From Lasiosphaeria ovina (lineage: Eukaryota > Ascomycota > Sordariomycetes > Sordariales > Lasiosphaeriaceae), in contig JAULSN010000007.1 of the NCBI GenBank assembly GCA_033439765.1, forward strand, positions 1,674,001-1,738,000: a DNA stretch of 64,000 nt, read 5' to 3'. The notes under the pieces are model-generated. The model did no database searches, was not told the DNA's origin, and was given only the letters and a program-made list of their open reading frames with translations. The position numbers and the translations under genes were made by a program. Positions 1 through 11,698 of the stretch are shown here, in pieces (the stretch's first letter is position 1; each line of letters starts with the position of its first letter).

Positions 1-3000
1 TCCCGTCTGGGTGGCTTGGGGAGGGCTCAGGGGGATATATATATGAACTGTCACCCAGTCCGGCCTTGTTGTATGAGGAGAGAGCGATACGTCGGGGGTG
101 GCTATGTCGGGAGCGGCTTCACCTTTTGCTCCCGGGGGCGAGGTTTCGAGGCCTGTGCCGTCGATGTTTGGTCCAGGATGCTCAAAGAACGAACGAACTG
201 TGTACTGAAAGGCAGTGTATGGTGTGGTATGGATATGAGGCAGTTCTTGTTTAAGCTATCCAGGAGACATACGAATACATAGGAGATGGGTAACACAATA
301 TCTTATAGTTATCCATGTTGGCAGGGGGAGCGACAGGCAGGACAACTCCCCGCCTGGCGCAGACCAATGAGAGCAAGGGCGTTGAAGCAAACGAGGAGGC
401 TGTCGACGAGGTTTTCCATACCCAGGACAGTAGGATGTGTTCCAGTGCAACACTGTGCCCCCAGGTTGCCGGGGGCTGGACGCACTCGCACTCGCGAGAC
501 GAGGCGATGACAAGACCAACGGCCAGGTCCCGAGCCCTGGGTGCTTGCTTGGCCCGACGGACAAGGACGTACTGTATGTACCTAATACAGGAAGGAGTCA
601 GGGCAGGAAGGCCTGCCTGTCCACCCCCCCGCCGGGACAAATGATGGCCCCCAGCTCCGCCGGGAGCACTGTGGGATGTAGACGACACCCGAAGCACTGG
701 CTGGCTTACGTATGTACGTTGACCGCCGTTGAGCCTCGCGGCGCCGCTTGGCGCTTGCTCGCTTGCTGACCGAGCCGCAGAAAGTGGGATTCTCCGCGAC
801 AAAATGCCCGATAAGGGTATTGTGATACCCAGGACCAGATAGATAGCGGGCGGTAGGAATCCCCTTTCTGGATCGCCAACGGGGCCCAACTCTCTTGGCC
901 ATGCAGCGCTGGGCAACAATGCAGGCGGTCGGTCAGGCCAGGCCAAGTCGAGTCGCTGTCTAAGTTCCGTCTTCGGTTGGCGACGATGCGAGTGCGAGTA
1001 CATGTACATACAGTGCAGGGACGTGGCATTGTTGGTCTTGGTCTTGGCAGATGCAACAGAGAGTGGAGGACGCGTCTTTACTGCGTAGGGCTGGCTCATG
1101 GAGCTCGCATTCGCTAAACATCAACTGCTGCGCTGCAGGAGGAAGCGTCGATGCGACTTTGAGTTTGAGATGCTGCCAAATCTAGAAGTCTTAGCTAAGC
1201 TGGGGCTGAGCATAGTCCTTCGCACTCGCTTAGCTCTTGGCAACTGGCAGCAAGCCTGGTTGGCGGCTGGCCTCAGGCCCTTTCATTGGCCCCGACCTTG
1301 TCATTGATTATTATTTCACTGCTCCGATGGAGCACCTACGGAGCACGGACGGAGTACGGGCACGCGGCCTTGCATTGCGGTCGGTCTCGAGAGGTGCACT
1401 GCCGGCCAGAATACTTGTCGAAATTACTCCGGCTATCGAGCTCGGAAGACTGCCAATCGAGACTCCATCCCAACTCCCCTTTCAAGCAATGCCACGCGAT
1501 GGGCAGGCACTGGCCCCACGGCACCGCTTCCAGAACCATGGAAGTCAGCCTCGCAGCGGGTAAACCAGACCCTGGGCCTCTCGAGAGTTACGTTTACTGG
1601 GCGGGCCGTCTCCAAACCTAACAAAAACAAGCCCGTTTGATAACGAATCAACGAATTGAGCTATCCAGTACTGGACTGCAGGCCTTCACCGACACGAAAA
1701 CCAGGAGCGGTCATGCATCAAGCGCCATGCAAGCCCGCTGCGTCTTTTTCGACGTCAGCAAATCAATCAACAGACGGACAGGACGTTTTTCGACTGCGCA
1801 TTCGGCACCTCCCGTCGACCGCTTGTGTGTGCAACCAGCCATCTGCTGAGGGCGAAGCACAACGGCTGCGCAGGCATACGTAACCCCGTGGTCCATGCCC
1901 AAATTGCCGTTTCGTCCAATCCATCTGCAACCACACAATACACAGTCAATACTCAATACCCGCGCGGAACACACTCACTTCTTAGACCCTTTTGGCTTCA
2001 TAACGCCGACATCCAAAACCGACGAGACCAGGCTCGAGTAACCACGACACGTAATCTGCTAGGTTAGGTAAGTAACCATCGCTCACCTGCCTTGTCTTGG
2101 GGGGCAACTTGTACTGCACCGCCTTGCAATCCAACCGGACTTTATCCAGCTGGGAGATACATACAGAAAACGCCTTTAAATGATTGAGATGTACCAAAGT
2201 AGAGTCTGGAACCAACATTGCTGTCTGGCCGACCCGTTGTAGAGACCCGTCCAAAGATAAGGTTACCTTGGTTATTTACGTCCAGGTGCCATCGACTGCC
2301 CGCCTAGGTTATAACTTACGCTGCCGGCTCTCACCACCCCCCTCCCCCCCTGATTTCTCTCTTCCCCAGGTAGGTATGCATCCAAACACTGGACTCTCTC
2401 TGCACCTCGCCTCAAGACCAAGCCGCCGACACAACGTGAAATCTCCGGGCCTGGCCGCCTGGGAATGTGCGCTGGGCACTGTCTACGAATACAATGTATT
2501 GGAGTAAGCCCAAACCGGCCATCGTACCATGAGCCCCCCCGCCAGCCGCGGCCCATCCTTGCTCTAGATCGTGTCTCGTATAGCTTGGCTTTGACGCGCG
2601 TCAGATATCTGTGTGCAACGGTTTGGCGGAACGCCACCGCGGCCCCCAATCTCGTCGCTCACCATAGCCAAGTAAGTAACTGTTTGCACTCGAAAGGAAG
2701 TGCGTTTGCTGGCAGAAGAGCAGGGAAGATGCTTGCGGCTTGACAGCAGAAGAACATGTCAACAAGGGGCCTAGCTGCCATTGCACCTATAGAGCAAAAC
2801 GGAAGGAAACGGAGTAAAAGCATCGATAAGGGCGATGGCAATAATAAACCCCCGACCCGTTTTGTGAAAGATATGTCACGGTCCTTCGTCTAAAGGAGTA
2901 CATCTCATAACAAATCACAAATGATTTCCGTACGATACAGATATTTGCTTGCTCCCTGTCCATTTGATACCAGCCAAACTAGCACAGACCGGAGCCGAGC

Positions 3001-5000
3001 CGGGAGGGAGAGAGGGAGGGAAGGAGGGAGGGAGGAGGAAGGGAGATTCTGCCAAGGAGGCGGAGAGAAGAGACGAGACACAGGAGATGAACAAAGCTGG
3101 TAACAACAGCAACAACAAGCACTCACTAATAAAGACATCCACGGTACAAACCATGCCCAGAAAGACTGGACGGGAGGAATCAGCAGCAGCAAGCTCCCGC
3201 CACCAAGGAGATACAGAGGCAGCGAGCCAATGCGTACCACGTGTGTGCGTATATGCTTGGAACTGTCCCGGTCGGGCACTGGCGAGTCCGAGGCTGCCCC
3301 GGTTCTGGATGGATAATAGCGCAGGCCGTCTCGATACAGAGCCAGAACCAGCTATCAGATTGCAAGCAACTCCCGGTCCCGGGCCGACATTCTCGCTCGC
3401 CAAGTCCATGGAGTTCAGCCCATAGGTATGGCCGACAAGCCGCCGGCCGGCCTGTTTTACGCCCAAGCAACGAGAGATGACTTCCTGAGCAGCAGAAATG
3501 AGATGCTCTAGGAAGGCCAACGCCAGGCGGTCCCGGCCCCCGGCACAGGTTTCCATTCAGGGGTATGTATGTATGTATATCAGTCCTCCCTAAGGTATCC
3601 GTAGGTACCTGACTAGGTAGGTAGGTAGCCGAGCACGGCTCAGGCTCAGGCTCGGGCTGGGGAAGACGAACGAGAACAAGCCCACAGCCGGCCACCACCA
3701 TCATCTGGACATGTAGAACGTCCCCAAAGGCTGGAATGTCTGCCAAGTTGTATCCTCCAGTCTCTCTCCCCACCTCAGCGCGTAGAAACGAACCCTCTCC
3801 TGCCAGCTAGGAAAGGCACAGACGCCCTTCAGAAACAAGCCTCGGCTGTATCGACGACGGCTGACGCGATGGAAACGCTACCAATTTTACCTCCCTAACT
3901 ACCTACCTACCTACCTACCTATCACAAACCCGAGAACCGAGAACTGGCGAAGCACATCCGCGACTGCACCAGCACCATCAGCCAACTTAACTAAACCCCC
4001 TCCTGATCCCTCCCTGGCGCCACCTCGGCCCCTGAAAGAATTACACCAGCACGCCAAGGTTCCGTCCGTCCTGCCGTCGGTTCGGGAAAGAGTTTGCCGG
4101 CCTGCTGTATGTGCACAGGGGCAGCTAGCTGGACGTGGACGTCGTCTATGTATCATCATTCCATCATCCTATCATCCTACCATCCAGGGAAACGCAACAG
4201 TCTGGCTACCCCTTTCATGTTGTCTCGATCTGTTGCGGTAGACGTGACGGAACGACAGCCCCCTTGCAGCACTGTTCATCGCTGAACGGATATATATCGA
4301 GGCCGCAGATACAGCCTCCCAGCTAATAGGAGTCGCAGCCCAGTGAGATTTATATTCATATATAAAATAATCTAGTCCTTCCATTCCGTACGGCAGCGTA
4401 GCTAGCTTTACAAGTACAAGTACGTATGTATACATCTACCCGGTTCCGTGTGTATATATGTTGTTTTCAGACAGGGGGAGAGAGAGAAGGAGATGGAGGC
4501 TTACTCGCACACCATAACCAACGTAGCCCATCTCAAGGCCCGGTAACAATTCCCTGTTCGCACCTCCCCCTTCCACTCTCCCATTTTCCATGCATATGGG
4601 GTTACATATCTCCCCCAGACGAAAGGTGGGTGGCATGTTGTTTCAGCGCCGGCGCACACACACCCTGTTCCTCCCTTCTCTCATCTCTTCTCTTTACTTC
4701 TTCCCTGAAGCCCGCCGTAACCCAGCCCCACGATCCGACCTGCCCGCGAGGGCGGCAATGTCAGTACTGCTGGTAGTAATGCCTCCAACAGGCTTACCTG
4801 TCACCCACAAGTCAGCGATCCCGCTAATCGGACACAATAGAGTAGGGAAAATTGCAAGGGACTGGGTTATCTGTGTGGGATGGGGACGGGGAGTAAAAGA
4901 AGTGTTTTCGGACCCAAGGGCAGAAAAGAATCAAGCTACTTGGGCCTTTCATTCTTTCCGGTTGGTTGCAAAATTCCAGAACAAATCGCGGTGCAGCAAA
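1..5000. other. gene-poor 5' stretch
   Basis: I see no gene I can support here. Several long open frames exist on both strands, but they overlap one another, are rich in low-complexity Arg/Pro/Ser, and show no recognisable domain or splice structure. The stretch holds short repeats: a purine tract of about 80 bases at 3000-3080, a GTAT run at 3563-3580, a TAGG run at 3614-3628 and the inverse CCTA run at 3900-3921. Part of it could be promoter or untranslated sequence of genes beyond the left edge. Confidence 0.5.
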
Positions 5001-7252
5001 CTAGGTCTCAGGAAACCTACTGGCACCGAGACTGATCCCGCGGCCCCCCTTCATCGAGTCCAGACTCAGCTGGCACTCGCCGGCGCTCCTACGCTTTATC
5101 GATGTCGCCGGCGACACGGCGGGTTCAAAGTCGAGGTCGCGGTCCTGCATCCCGTCCAGCGTCGCCTCGGTCCCCACCGATTCGTCGAGACGGGCGGCTC
5201 GCGTGCTCGACGCCGAGGGGCTCGGGCTGTGCCGGCTATAGCCGTCCTCGCCCGGCATGGCGACCCGGAGCCCGCGGGGCTTGGCCAGCCGAGACGCGGC
5301 ACTCGGCGAGGGGATTTGGCCCTCACGGGCCTGGTGTGATTGCCTGGCCATCGCGGTATCGGGCCGGCCTTCGGGCACAAAATCGGACCTCTCTGCAATT
5401 TCATTTTCGTGCTCCTCGCCGGGCCCGACCGGGGTGTCGTCCTCGTTGCTCCAGCCCACCGCGGTGCTCACGTCGCTGTCGACGACATCGCTGCCCCGAG
5501 CGGCGTGCCGTCCAGACGAGTTCCTAGAGATCAAGCTGGTGTGCCTCGCGCTGCGGTACCTTTCAAACTCTTCCTTGGTATGTTCGGCGCCCGTGAAGCT
5601 CTCGAGAGCATCGAAGACGTGGCCGAACACCTGGGAGTCGACGTCCCGCGCCCAGAGGAAGTCGAGGTGCTCGTAGTGCGGAATCTCGATGGCGACTGTC
5701 TGACTTGGCAGCTCGCGGAGCATGACCTTGATGTCCACCAGCGAGTCGCTACCTCCGTACACTAAGACGATGGGCGTTTTGATGTTGCGGGTGGGATACT
5801 TTGCTACCTTGGTGTACTTGCTGCTGGAGGACAGCAGCATGGGCGGGTGCACGTCGTCGTCGAACATCTGGAACGACTTGGTGCGGATGATCTGGAACCA
5901 GTGGACGACCGACTTGGTGCTGGTAAACGAGTACAGATGGGGATAGGCAGCAAGCTTCTGCGAAGTGCTGATGTTTTGCGTCTTCCAGTTGAACAGAAAG
6001 GCCAGGCCGACATCGATGACCTTGGTGAACAAGGGCGGGTACAGGATCGACTGCCACATGGTGGCAGAGCTGAGAATTGACCGACGCCCGAAGAGCAAGA
6101 ACAAGACCTGGGGCGAGGCCTTGACCAGCGCGTCGACGATGCCGTTGGAGAGGCCGGCAGGGGACATGGCGGGCGCGAGAGCAATGAATACGTTGACCTG
6201 GTCGTTGAGCTTTGGATGGACAGCAAGGCTGGCGAATGCCTGGGCAGTGCCTTGCGAGAAGCCAATGTACGACAATGATGGCTGACCCGTGGTGTCTAGG
6301 ATGTAGCTGATGCTGTCGGGGATGTCGTAAAAGGCAAACTCGTCGATCGAAAAGTTCCAAAACTCGAGCGAGGTCGGCGAACATTTGATAGACTTCTTCG
6401 AGTACTTGTTGCCGCGATTATTCCCTAACTGCACGTGGTCTGTCATTGGCATCCGTCCCTGCTAGGGATTGGACGAGAGGGGGGGAGGCTCCTTACCCAA
6501 ACATCAAAGCCGTGGTCAACAAGCACAAACGGCAGGGTTCGCTGCTCGTCTGTCAAGCAGACCCACACCTCGCTGTTCATGAGAAGGCCGTGGTGCAGGT
6601 AGACGACTCGCTTCTTGACGCTGTTGGGGCCGCGGTTGACCCTCACATCCTCTTCGCCCTTCCGCCATGCCAGCCGGTGCAGGCCGAGGAGATATCCGTC
6701 CTCGGTCTGCACTACGTGCTCCTCGGCAGTGTAGCCGAACATGGCGCATATGTCAACAAAATCGGAGGCATCGCGAATCGACGCCGACACGGCTGATGTC
6801 CCGGAGTGTCAGCGGCGCGCACCGGCGTGGGACAGACGGGATTGGCAGGGCACGTACATCTTCTTCTCTGCTCGGCCCGCTTTTGCTGCGGAGATGTCAG
6901 CCTGTTAAACAGACGTCGCGATATCCCGTAGAAGACGGCGAGGAGCGAGGATGCTTCGGGGCTGTTAGCTATGGTGCCTAGATAAGGTAGGCATTCCGAA
7001 TAGCAGAAGTGCTTACGGAGAGCAAGAGTCAAGACGCGAATGAGAGCCTCGAGCCCTACGAGCAGAAACGATCCGACGAGCGCGGCATACTCGGTGCTGC
7101 GCCGGGGGCGGCCATGTACACGCGGTCAGCCAAATAAATGGTTACGGGCACTGCACGGACGGGGCATTTGCGGCAAAGAAGGCGGCAAGGAGAGAGGATG
7201 GGCCATCTTGTCTTTCTCACATGTTCAAACGCCCCAGAAAGGGAACAGGCAT
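5001..7252 (-). CDS. membrane-anchored AB-hydrolase lipase (steryl ester hydrolase type)
   Basis: Predicted 648-residue alpha/beta hydrolase of the fungal Tgl1/Yeh group, which hydrolyses steryl esters on lipid droplets or the ER. I spliced five exons: 7252-7221, 7096-7017, 6968-6858, 6792-6497 and 6428-5001; all junctions are GT-AG and keep phase. The first exon is only 32 nt and supplies the start Met. Residues about 12-37 form a membrane anchor. The AB-hydrolase-associated lipase region begins near residue 77 (DASDFVDICAMFGY) and includes YLHHGLL. The nucleophile elbow GFSQG puts the catalytic Ser at about 231, with Asp about 401 (GGSD) and His about 427 (HYEHLDF). The roughly 200-residue tail after the lipase fold is Ser/Pro/acid-rich and looks disordered, as in other filamentous-fungal members. 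The gene is divergent from the Pet191 gene, with about 1 kb between starts. The fold is certain; the exact substrate is inferred. Confidence 0.9.
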
Positions 7253-8267
7253 CTTGGCGACTTCCCAGCGACTCTAGCTACTGTGATGCATCGGCGCAGC
7301 TTGTGTGGTTGAAGTTGAATACAATAAATACGACAGGAGTTTGGCGCGCGGGCGGGACCCAGTGGCGGATCAGATGTAAATGTCGGCTGCTTTTCTCGCG
7401 GATATGTAAGGGAAATTCAGTAGGGAGTGGCGCTATTCACCGTGCAAGACATGCTCTAGATCGAACGGAATTCCGTGCGGCACTTCCAAGGTAGTCGGGG
7501 GAGGTTCCGGGGTCGTTGAAGGCTAAGTTGTTTCGCAAGAAAGAGCTACTAGGTATTCGTAAGTAATGGGAGGTGGTATGGAATACCTAGCCTGGCTACG
7601 GATGATAAATGTGGGGTGGGTGAAGGCTGGTGTGACAGAGACCCTGTGATGTCACGCGAGTCACATGCGAAACGGCCTCTTGCTGCGCTTGCCCTTCAAA
7701 GGCGGTGGGTCGCTGGGATGGGATGCCCAAGACCGCTGCAAGGCACGAGTGCTTTGGTTGGTACATATATACACACTCCGACAGCAAGGCAAGCGAGAGC
7801 CTCAATGTCTTGCAGCCGGTTCAGTGCGATGGACGGGCTGTTGTCCCCAGTTTATTATGGAAGCAAGAATCCGCTCAAATGGACGCAAATTCATGGGGTA
7901 GGCTATGAACCAATGCCAAAAAAACATTCTTGAACCGAGCTAGAAAAGGGGGCGCCAGCGAGGAGCGTATTATCGTATTCCGCACCGCGCTCCGCAGCTA
8001 GAAAACACGGGGGTGCCCCGTACGGGCTCAAGGGCTGTACCTTACAGTACACGTGTACATCGCCTCCCTAGGCGGCCAGCCAATCGGCTAGCCAGGTAGC
8101 CTACCTAGCCGCATCGAGGGACAGGGCAGCTCGGACCGCACGGCGCCCTAAACTCCCTGGAAGACTCGGGCGATTCCCTTAACAAACGACACAGTCAGTG
8201 GCCCGCCAGTCAAGTCTTGAGATCGATCTCGCGGCTGACAAGTCCAACGTCGAGCAACCACCACACA
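7253..8267. other. divergent intergenic region, lipase / Pet191
   Basis: No gene seen. This 1 kb separates two divergent starts and must hold both promoters. It carries CCTAGG-type palindromic segments (about 8065-8112) like those found in other spacers of the window. Confidence 0.5.
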
Positions 8268-8798
8268 ATGCCGAGCTCATGTAAGGAGATCCGTGAGTGC
8301 TCACAGCCCCTCCTCGAAACCCGCACGCAACCAGCAACCCTGTGCCAGATTGGCTAGGCTGAGCTGGGCCAATTGACTGACGGCACAACCCCCAAAAATG
8401 CAGGAGCGGCGCTGGCGCAGTGCCTCCAGGAGTCCGAGTGCGTCATGGTGCAGCGAAACTCGGCGGCCGACTGCCTGCGGCCGCCGCTGGTCGACGGGCT
8501 GCCGACCAAGTGCCAGCAGCTCAAGCGCGGGTTCGGCGAGTGCCGGAGGGGCATGGTCGACATGCGCAAGCGCTTCCGCGGGAACCAGCCTGTCACCTTC
8601 CGCCAGCTGCAGGACGCCGACAGCACGGGCGACGGATACCAGCTCTACGCCGGCAAGTCGGCCTTTGCCGGCGGCCGCGGCGTCACCGACGGCTCCGGCG
8701 TGGCCCCGCCCGACTGGAGAGAGGTCGAGGCCGAGAAGGAGCGCGCTTCTGCGGCGGCTGCTGCGGCTGCGGCTGCAAGCAAGGGGACCAAGCCATGA
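8268..8798 (+). CDS. PET191: cytochrome c oxidase assembly protein Pet191 (COA5)
   Basis: Predicted 139-residue mitochondrial protein of the Pet191/COA5 family, needed for assembly of respiratory complex IV. Two exons: 8268-8292 (ATG to ATC C) and 8404-8798, with a 111 bp GT-AG intron. Six cysteines lie at 5, 15, 21, 32, 45 and 55; C5-C15 and C45-C55 are CX9C pairs, typical of proteins oxidised in the intermembrane space. The family core CKEIRAALAQCLQES and CLRPPL is present only when the small first exon is used, which fixes the start. The C-terminal 45 residues after about position 95 are an Ala/Lys-rich extension (an AAAAAAAAA run) that is longer than in yeast. There is no cleavable presequence, as expected for this import route. 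Confidence 0.95.
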
Positions 8799-9745
8799 CG
8801 ATTGCGAGACGAACGAATCGCTGCGACGAATGCCCGGCACTGCTGAGCTAAGGAGATGGAGACGGAGCCGGGCGGCCGGGCGGCGGTTAAGCTGTGCAAC
8901 TCTGCCGATCATACAAATGTACAACGACAATGGCTTTCTTGGGGACCGGGGCGAGAGCACACACGGCAGGCGTTTTTACGGTAGAGGGGTAGTTACATGA
9001 ATGGCTCTGCCCAAAGTTCTGGAACAAAAGCTCGCCATCTCCTCTGCGAATGGCTGACGGCCGAATCGCTTGAGAGGACTCTACCGGGTTCCCTGTCTCT
9101 CCGCCAGATAGTGGTAAAGTGAAGCCCGGTGCAGCATGGAAGTCGTCCGGGGCCGAGCTGGAGGATGAACAAGCCATACCGGCACGTGTATTGTATATTA
9201 CATTAACTCGGCATGCAGTGAAGACACTGGCATGTTATATATTTGATCTCCACTATATTTGTAGACCGTTTTGGGACAGGCTGCCGGTGTTGTGCATCTG
9301 GGCAGACCCGTGTCTAGTTCAAGGGCCCCGCGACGGCGGCCATATAGATATGCTTGACTATTCATCCAAACGCCTTTGGGCAAACAGCGGGCTTCGGGGG
9401 ATTTGGTCGAGTGGCATATTGGTGTGCGCCTACAGAACAATCACAAGAGGTTGCGGGATCAAGTCCACGCGGCGGCAGCACGCGAACGGAGGCTAAGAAG
9501 GCGATGAGCGGCAGGGTCTCTGCTCTGTTTATCCATTCTCACCGAACGATTCGTCCTCTGCTCAACCAACAAAACTTCAAGCACCAACTACGGTGTGACT
9601 AGAGTAGACTAGCTCATGCATTGTTCGACCTGCAAATTAACTAACGAGGAAAAATCCACTTAGCAACCTTTGGAGTGTGAGGGGGGAAAACCAAGGGGGT
9701 CGACTTCATGTGCGCGCAACGCTGAAAAGAGGGCGTCGGCGCAGG
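8799..9745. other. intergenic region with a tRNA-like relic
   Basis: No coding gene seen. At 9404-9414 and 9456-9466 there are matches to the internal A-box and B-box promoters of tRNA genes, but no cloverleaf can be folded from the flanks (see findings). The downstream part is the promoter and 5' leader of the metallophosphoesterase gene. Confidence 0.45.
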
Positions 9746-11698
9746 ATGGCTTTCGCGCTATTTGCACGGTTCCGCCAACGCCACCGCCACCGGCGTGGTG
9801 CGACGGTTTTCTTCGGCCTCGTGGCCGTGGCCGTCGTGGCGCTCTATCTGGTCGCGACGCGCCTGTCGGCTGCCGACGGGCTGGGCCTAGGCCTAGGCCT
9901 AGGTCTGAATTCCCCGACCGGGAAGCAGCGGCCGGGGGTGGCTCCAGAGGATCCTGCCGTGATGACGTCGCGGCTGCCCTCGGAGAAGGACCCCAGCCCA
10001 AACCAACACCACCAAGGCAGCCACGACGGTGGCAGCGACAGCGACAGCGACAGCGACCGCAGCAACGACAAAATCACAAACCCGAACGGGCCCGCAGACG
10101 ACTACTGCGCTGCAACCACACCGAGTCTTTTCCATGTCCAACCGCAGACTCCTTTCGTCGCAGTGACCCAAGTGCCGTTGCCATCAGCAGCGCCGTCAGA
10201 CTACCAGTATTCCCAGCCCTCCGGAGACATTGACAACTTCCAGGACCAGCAAAGGCCAATCATGGCTACCGACGAGGCAGAGGGCGACTCGGCAACAGCC
10301 ACGCGGCAGCAGCCCATCGTCATCGGCGATCTGCCCGCGCGGTTCATCCCTTCTGCTCCGCCAGCGCCGGGAAAGGACGACGGCGGTAAGACGGGCACCG
10401 GCAAGAAGAAGAAGAAGAAGAAGGAGAAGAAGCAGAAGCAGAAGCAGCCGACAACGAAGCGCCTCATCATCGTCGGCGACGTCCACGGACAGCTGGCGAC
10501 CTTGCGCGCCCTCTTGACCAAGCTGGATTTTGACCACCCCCGCTTCAGCCCCGACGACCGCCACACCGCCAATGCCGAGGCTGACACCGCCGAAACCAGC
10601 AGCGGCAGCGACCACCTCGTCCTGGTCGGGGACATTGTGACTAAGGGTCCCGACAGCGCTGGTGTAGTGCAGCTGGCCATGGACCTCGGGGCGAGCGCCG
10701 TGCGTGGCAACCACGACGAGAACGTGCTGCGGGCCGCGGGCCGCATCTCTTCGCTGCAGGCCACGGCAGAGGGGCAGGAAGAGGCAGACGAGGGCGGCGA
10801 CGAGGGCGGCGAAGCCGTCGACAGCGTTCTGGCGAAGAAAAAAGCCAAGGCCGCGAACGAACACGCCCGTGCTGTGGCCCGCACCCTGTCCAAAGCGCAG
10901 CTTAACTGGCTCGCCGCGCTGCCCATTGCCCTACGCATCAGCGGGGGACTTCCGGGCGCCGCCACACCGCCGTGGAACGCTAGGACCATCGTGGTTGTGC
11001 ACGCGGGCCTAGTGCCGTCGGTGGCTCTCGAGAAGCAGGACCGCTGGGCGGTGATGAACATGCGGAGTCTGGTGTACCATCCGCGCCGCCCCCACCACCA
11101 CCTCTCCAGCGTCGAAGCCGAAGCCGCGGCGGCCTCCGAGGCGGTGAGGGAGGAAGCTCGCCACAAGAAGAAGAAGAAGCCCGCGGCTGTGGTGCCGGTC
11201 GACGGCCGCGAGGGCGAGCCATGGAGCCATGCGTGGAACCGCGCGCAGAACGCCATCAAAACCGAGCAGGACCGCGTCGTGGTCGTCTACGGCCACGACG
11301 CAAAGGCCGGTCTGCAGGCGGACCTAGAGGTTGACATCAGCGCGGCAGAGGCGGCACTGCCGACCGACTACAATAGTGACGACGAAGGCAGCGGAATGGA
11401 AGACGATGACGACGACGACGACGCTGCTGCTGCTGCTGCTGCTGACAGCGCGGGCGCCAGCGCAAGCAAGAAGAAGAGTAACAAGCAGAACAATAAAAAG
11501 AAGAAGGCGCCGCACAAGCACGCTAAGGGCATCCGGTACGCCTTCGGCCTCGACTCGGGCTGTGGCCACGGCCGCCAGCTGTCTGCGCTAGTCATCGAAG
11601 CTGTTGCGGCCACGGCCGGTCCCGAAGGAGATGGTGAGGGAGCGCGCATCACTCATCACATTGTGCAGGTTGATTGCGGCGGCGGCGAGGGGAAGTAG
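9746..11698 (+). CDS. Ppn2-like calcineurin-type metallophosphoesterase
   Basis: Predicted 650-residue single-exon protein of the YNL217W/Ppn2 family; the yeast member is a vacuolar, metal-dependent endopolyphosphatase. The start is placed at the ATG at 9746, just before a basic stretch and one membrane segment (residues about 19-40), so a type II membrane protein with the catalytic part in the vacuole lumen is likely. Phosphoesterase motifs occur in order: GDVHG at about 244-248, GDIVTKGP from 295, GNHDEN from 321, then VVHAGLVP, YGHDAKAG and the closing GLDSGCGHG. All metal ligands seem present. Long low-complexity inserts interrupt the fold: Asp-Ser repeats, a Lys run before GDVHG, an acidic/Ala stretch and a Lys/Asn stretch near the end. 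Polyphosphate as substrate is inferred from the family; bis(nucleosyl)tetraphosphate is a possible alternative. Confidence 0.88.
   Translation: MAFALFARFRQRHRHRRGATVFFGLVAVAVVALYLVATRLSAADGLGLGLGLGLNSPTGKQRPGVAPEDPAVMTSRLPSEKDPSPNQHHQGSHDGGSDSDSDSDRSNDKITNPNGPADDYCAATTPSLFHVQPQTPFVAVTQVPLPSAAPSDYQYSQPSGDIDNFQDQQRPIMATDEAEGDSATATRQQPIVIGDLPARFIPSAPPAPGKDDGGKTGTGKKKKKKKEKKQKQKQPTTKRLIIVGDVHGQLATLRALLTKLDFDHPRFSPDDRHTANAEADTAETSSGSDHLVLVGDIVTKGPDSAGVVQLAMDLGASAVRGNHDENVLRAAGRISSLQATAEGQEEADEGGDEGGEAVDSVLAKKKAKAANEHARAVARTLSKAQLNWLAALPIALRISGGLPGAATPPWNARTIVVVHAGLVPSVALEKQDRWAVMNMRSLVYHPRRPHHHLSSVEAEAAAASEAVREEARHKKKKKPAAVVPVDGREGEPWSHAWNRAQNAIKTEQDRVVVVYGHDAKAGLQADLEVDISAAEAALPTDYNSDDEGSGMEDDDDDDDAAAAAAADSAGASASKKKSNKQNNKKKKAPHKHAKGIRYAFGLDSGCGHGRQLSALVIEAVAATAGPEGDGEGARITHHIVQVDCGGGEGK

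Noticed and set aside
251..1099. 282-codon minus-strand frame near the left edge
   Set aside because: No domain, no splice partner, unusual composition, and overlapping long frames on both strands; probably chance in GC-rich spacer DNA.
2915..3773. Overlapping long minus-strand frames
   Set aside because: They arise over a purine tract and encode low-complexity Ser/Pro/Leu sequence without a family.
10201..11259. 352-codon minus-strand frame opposite the metallophosphoesterase
   Set aside because: It is the shadow of a GC-rich real gene; the sense frame has all catalytic motifs.
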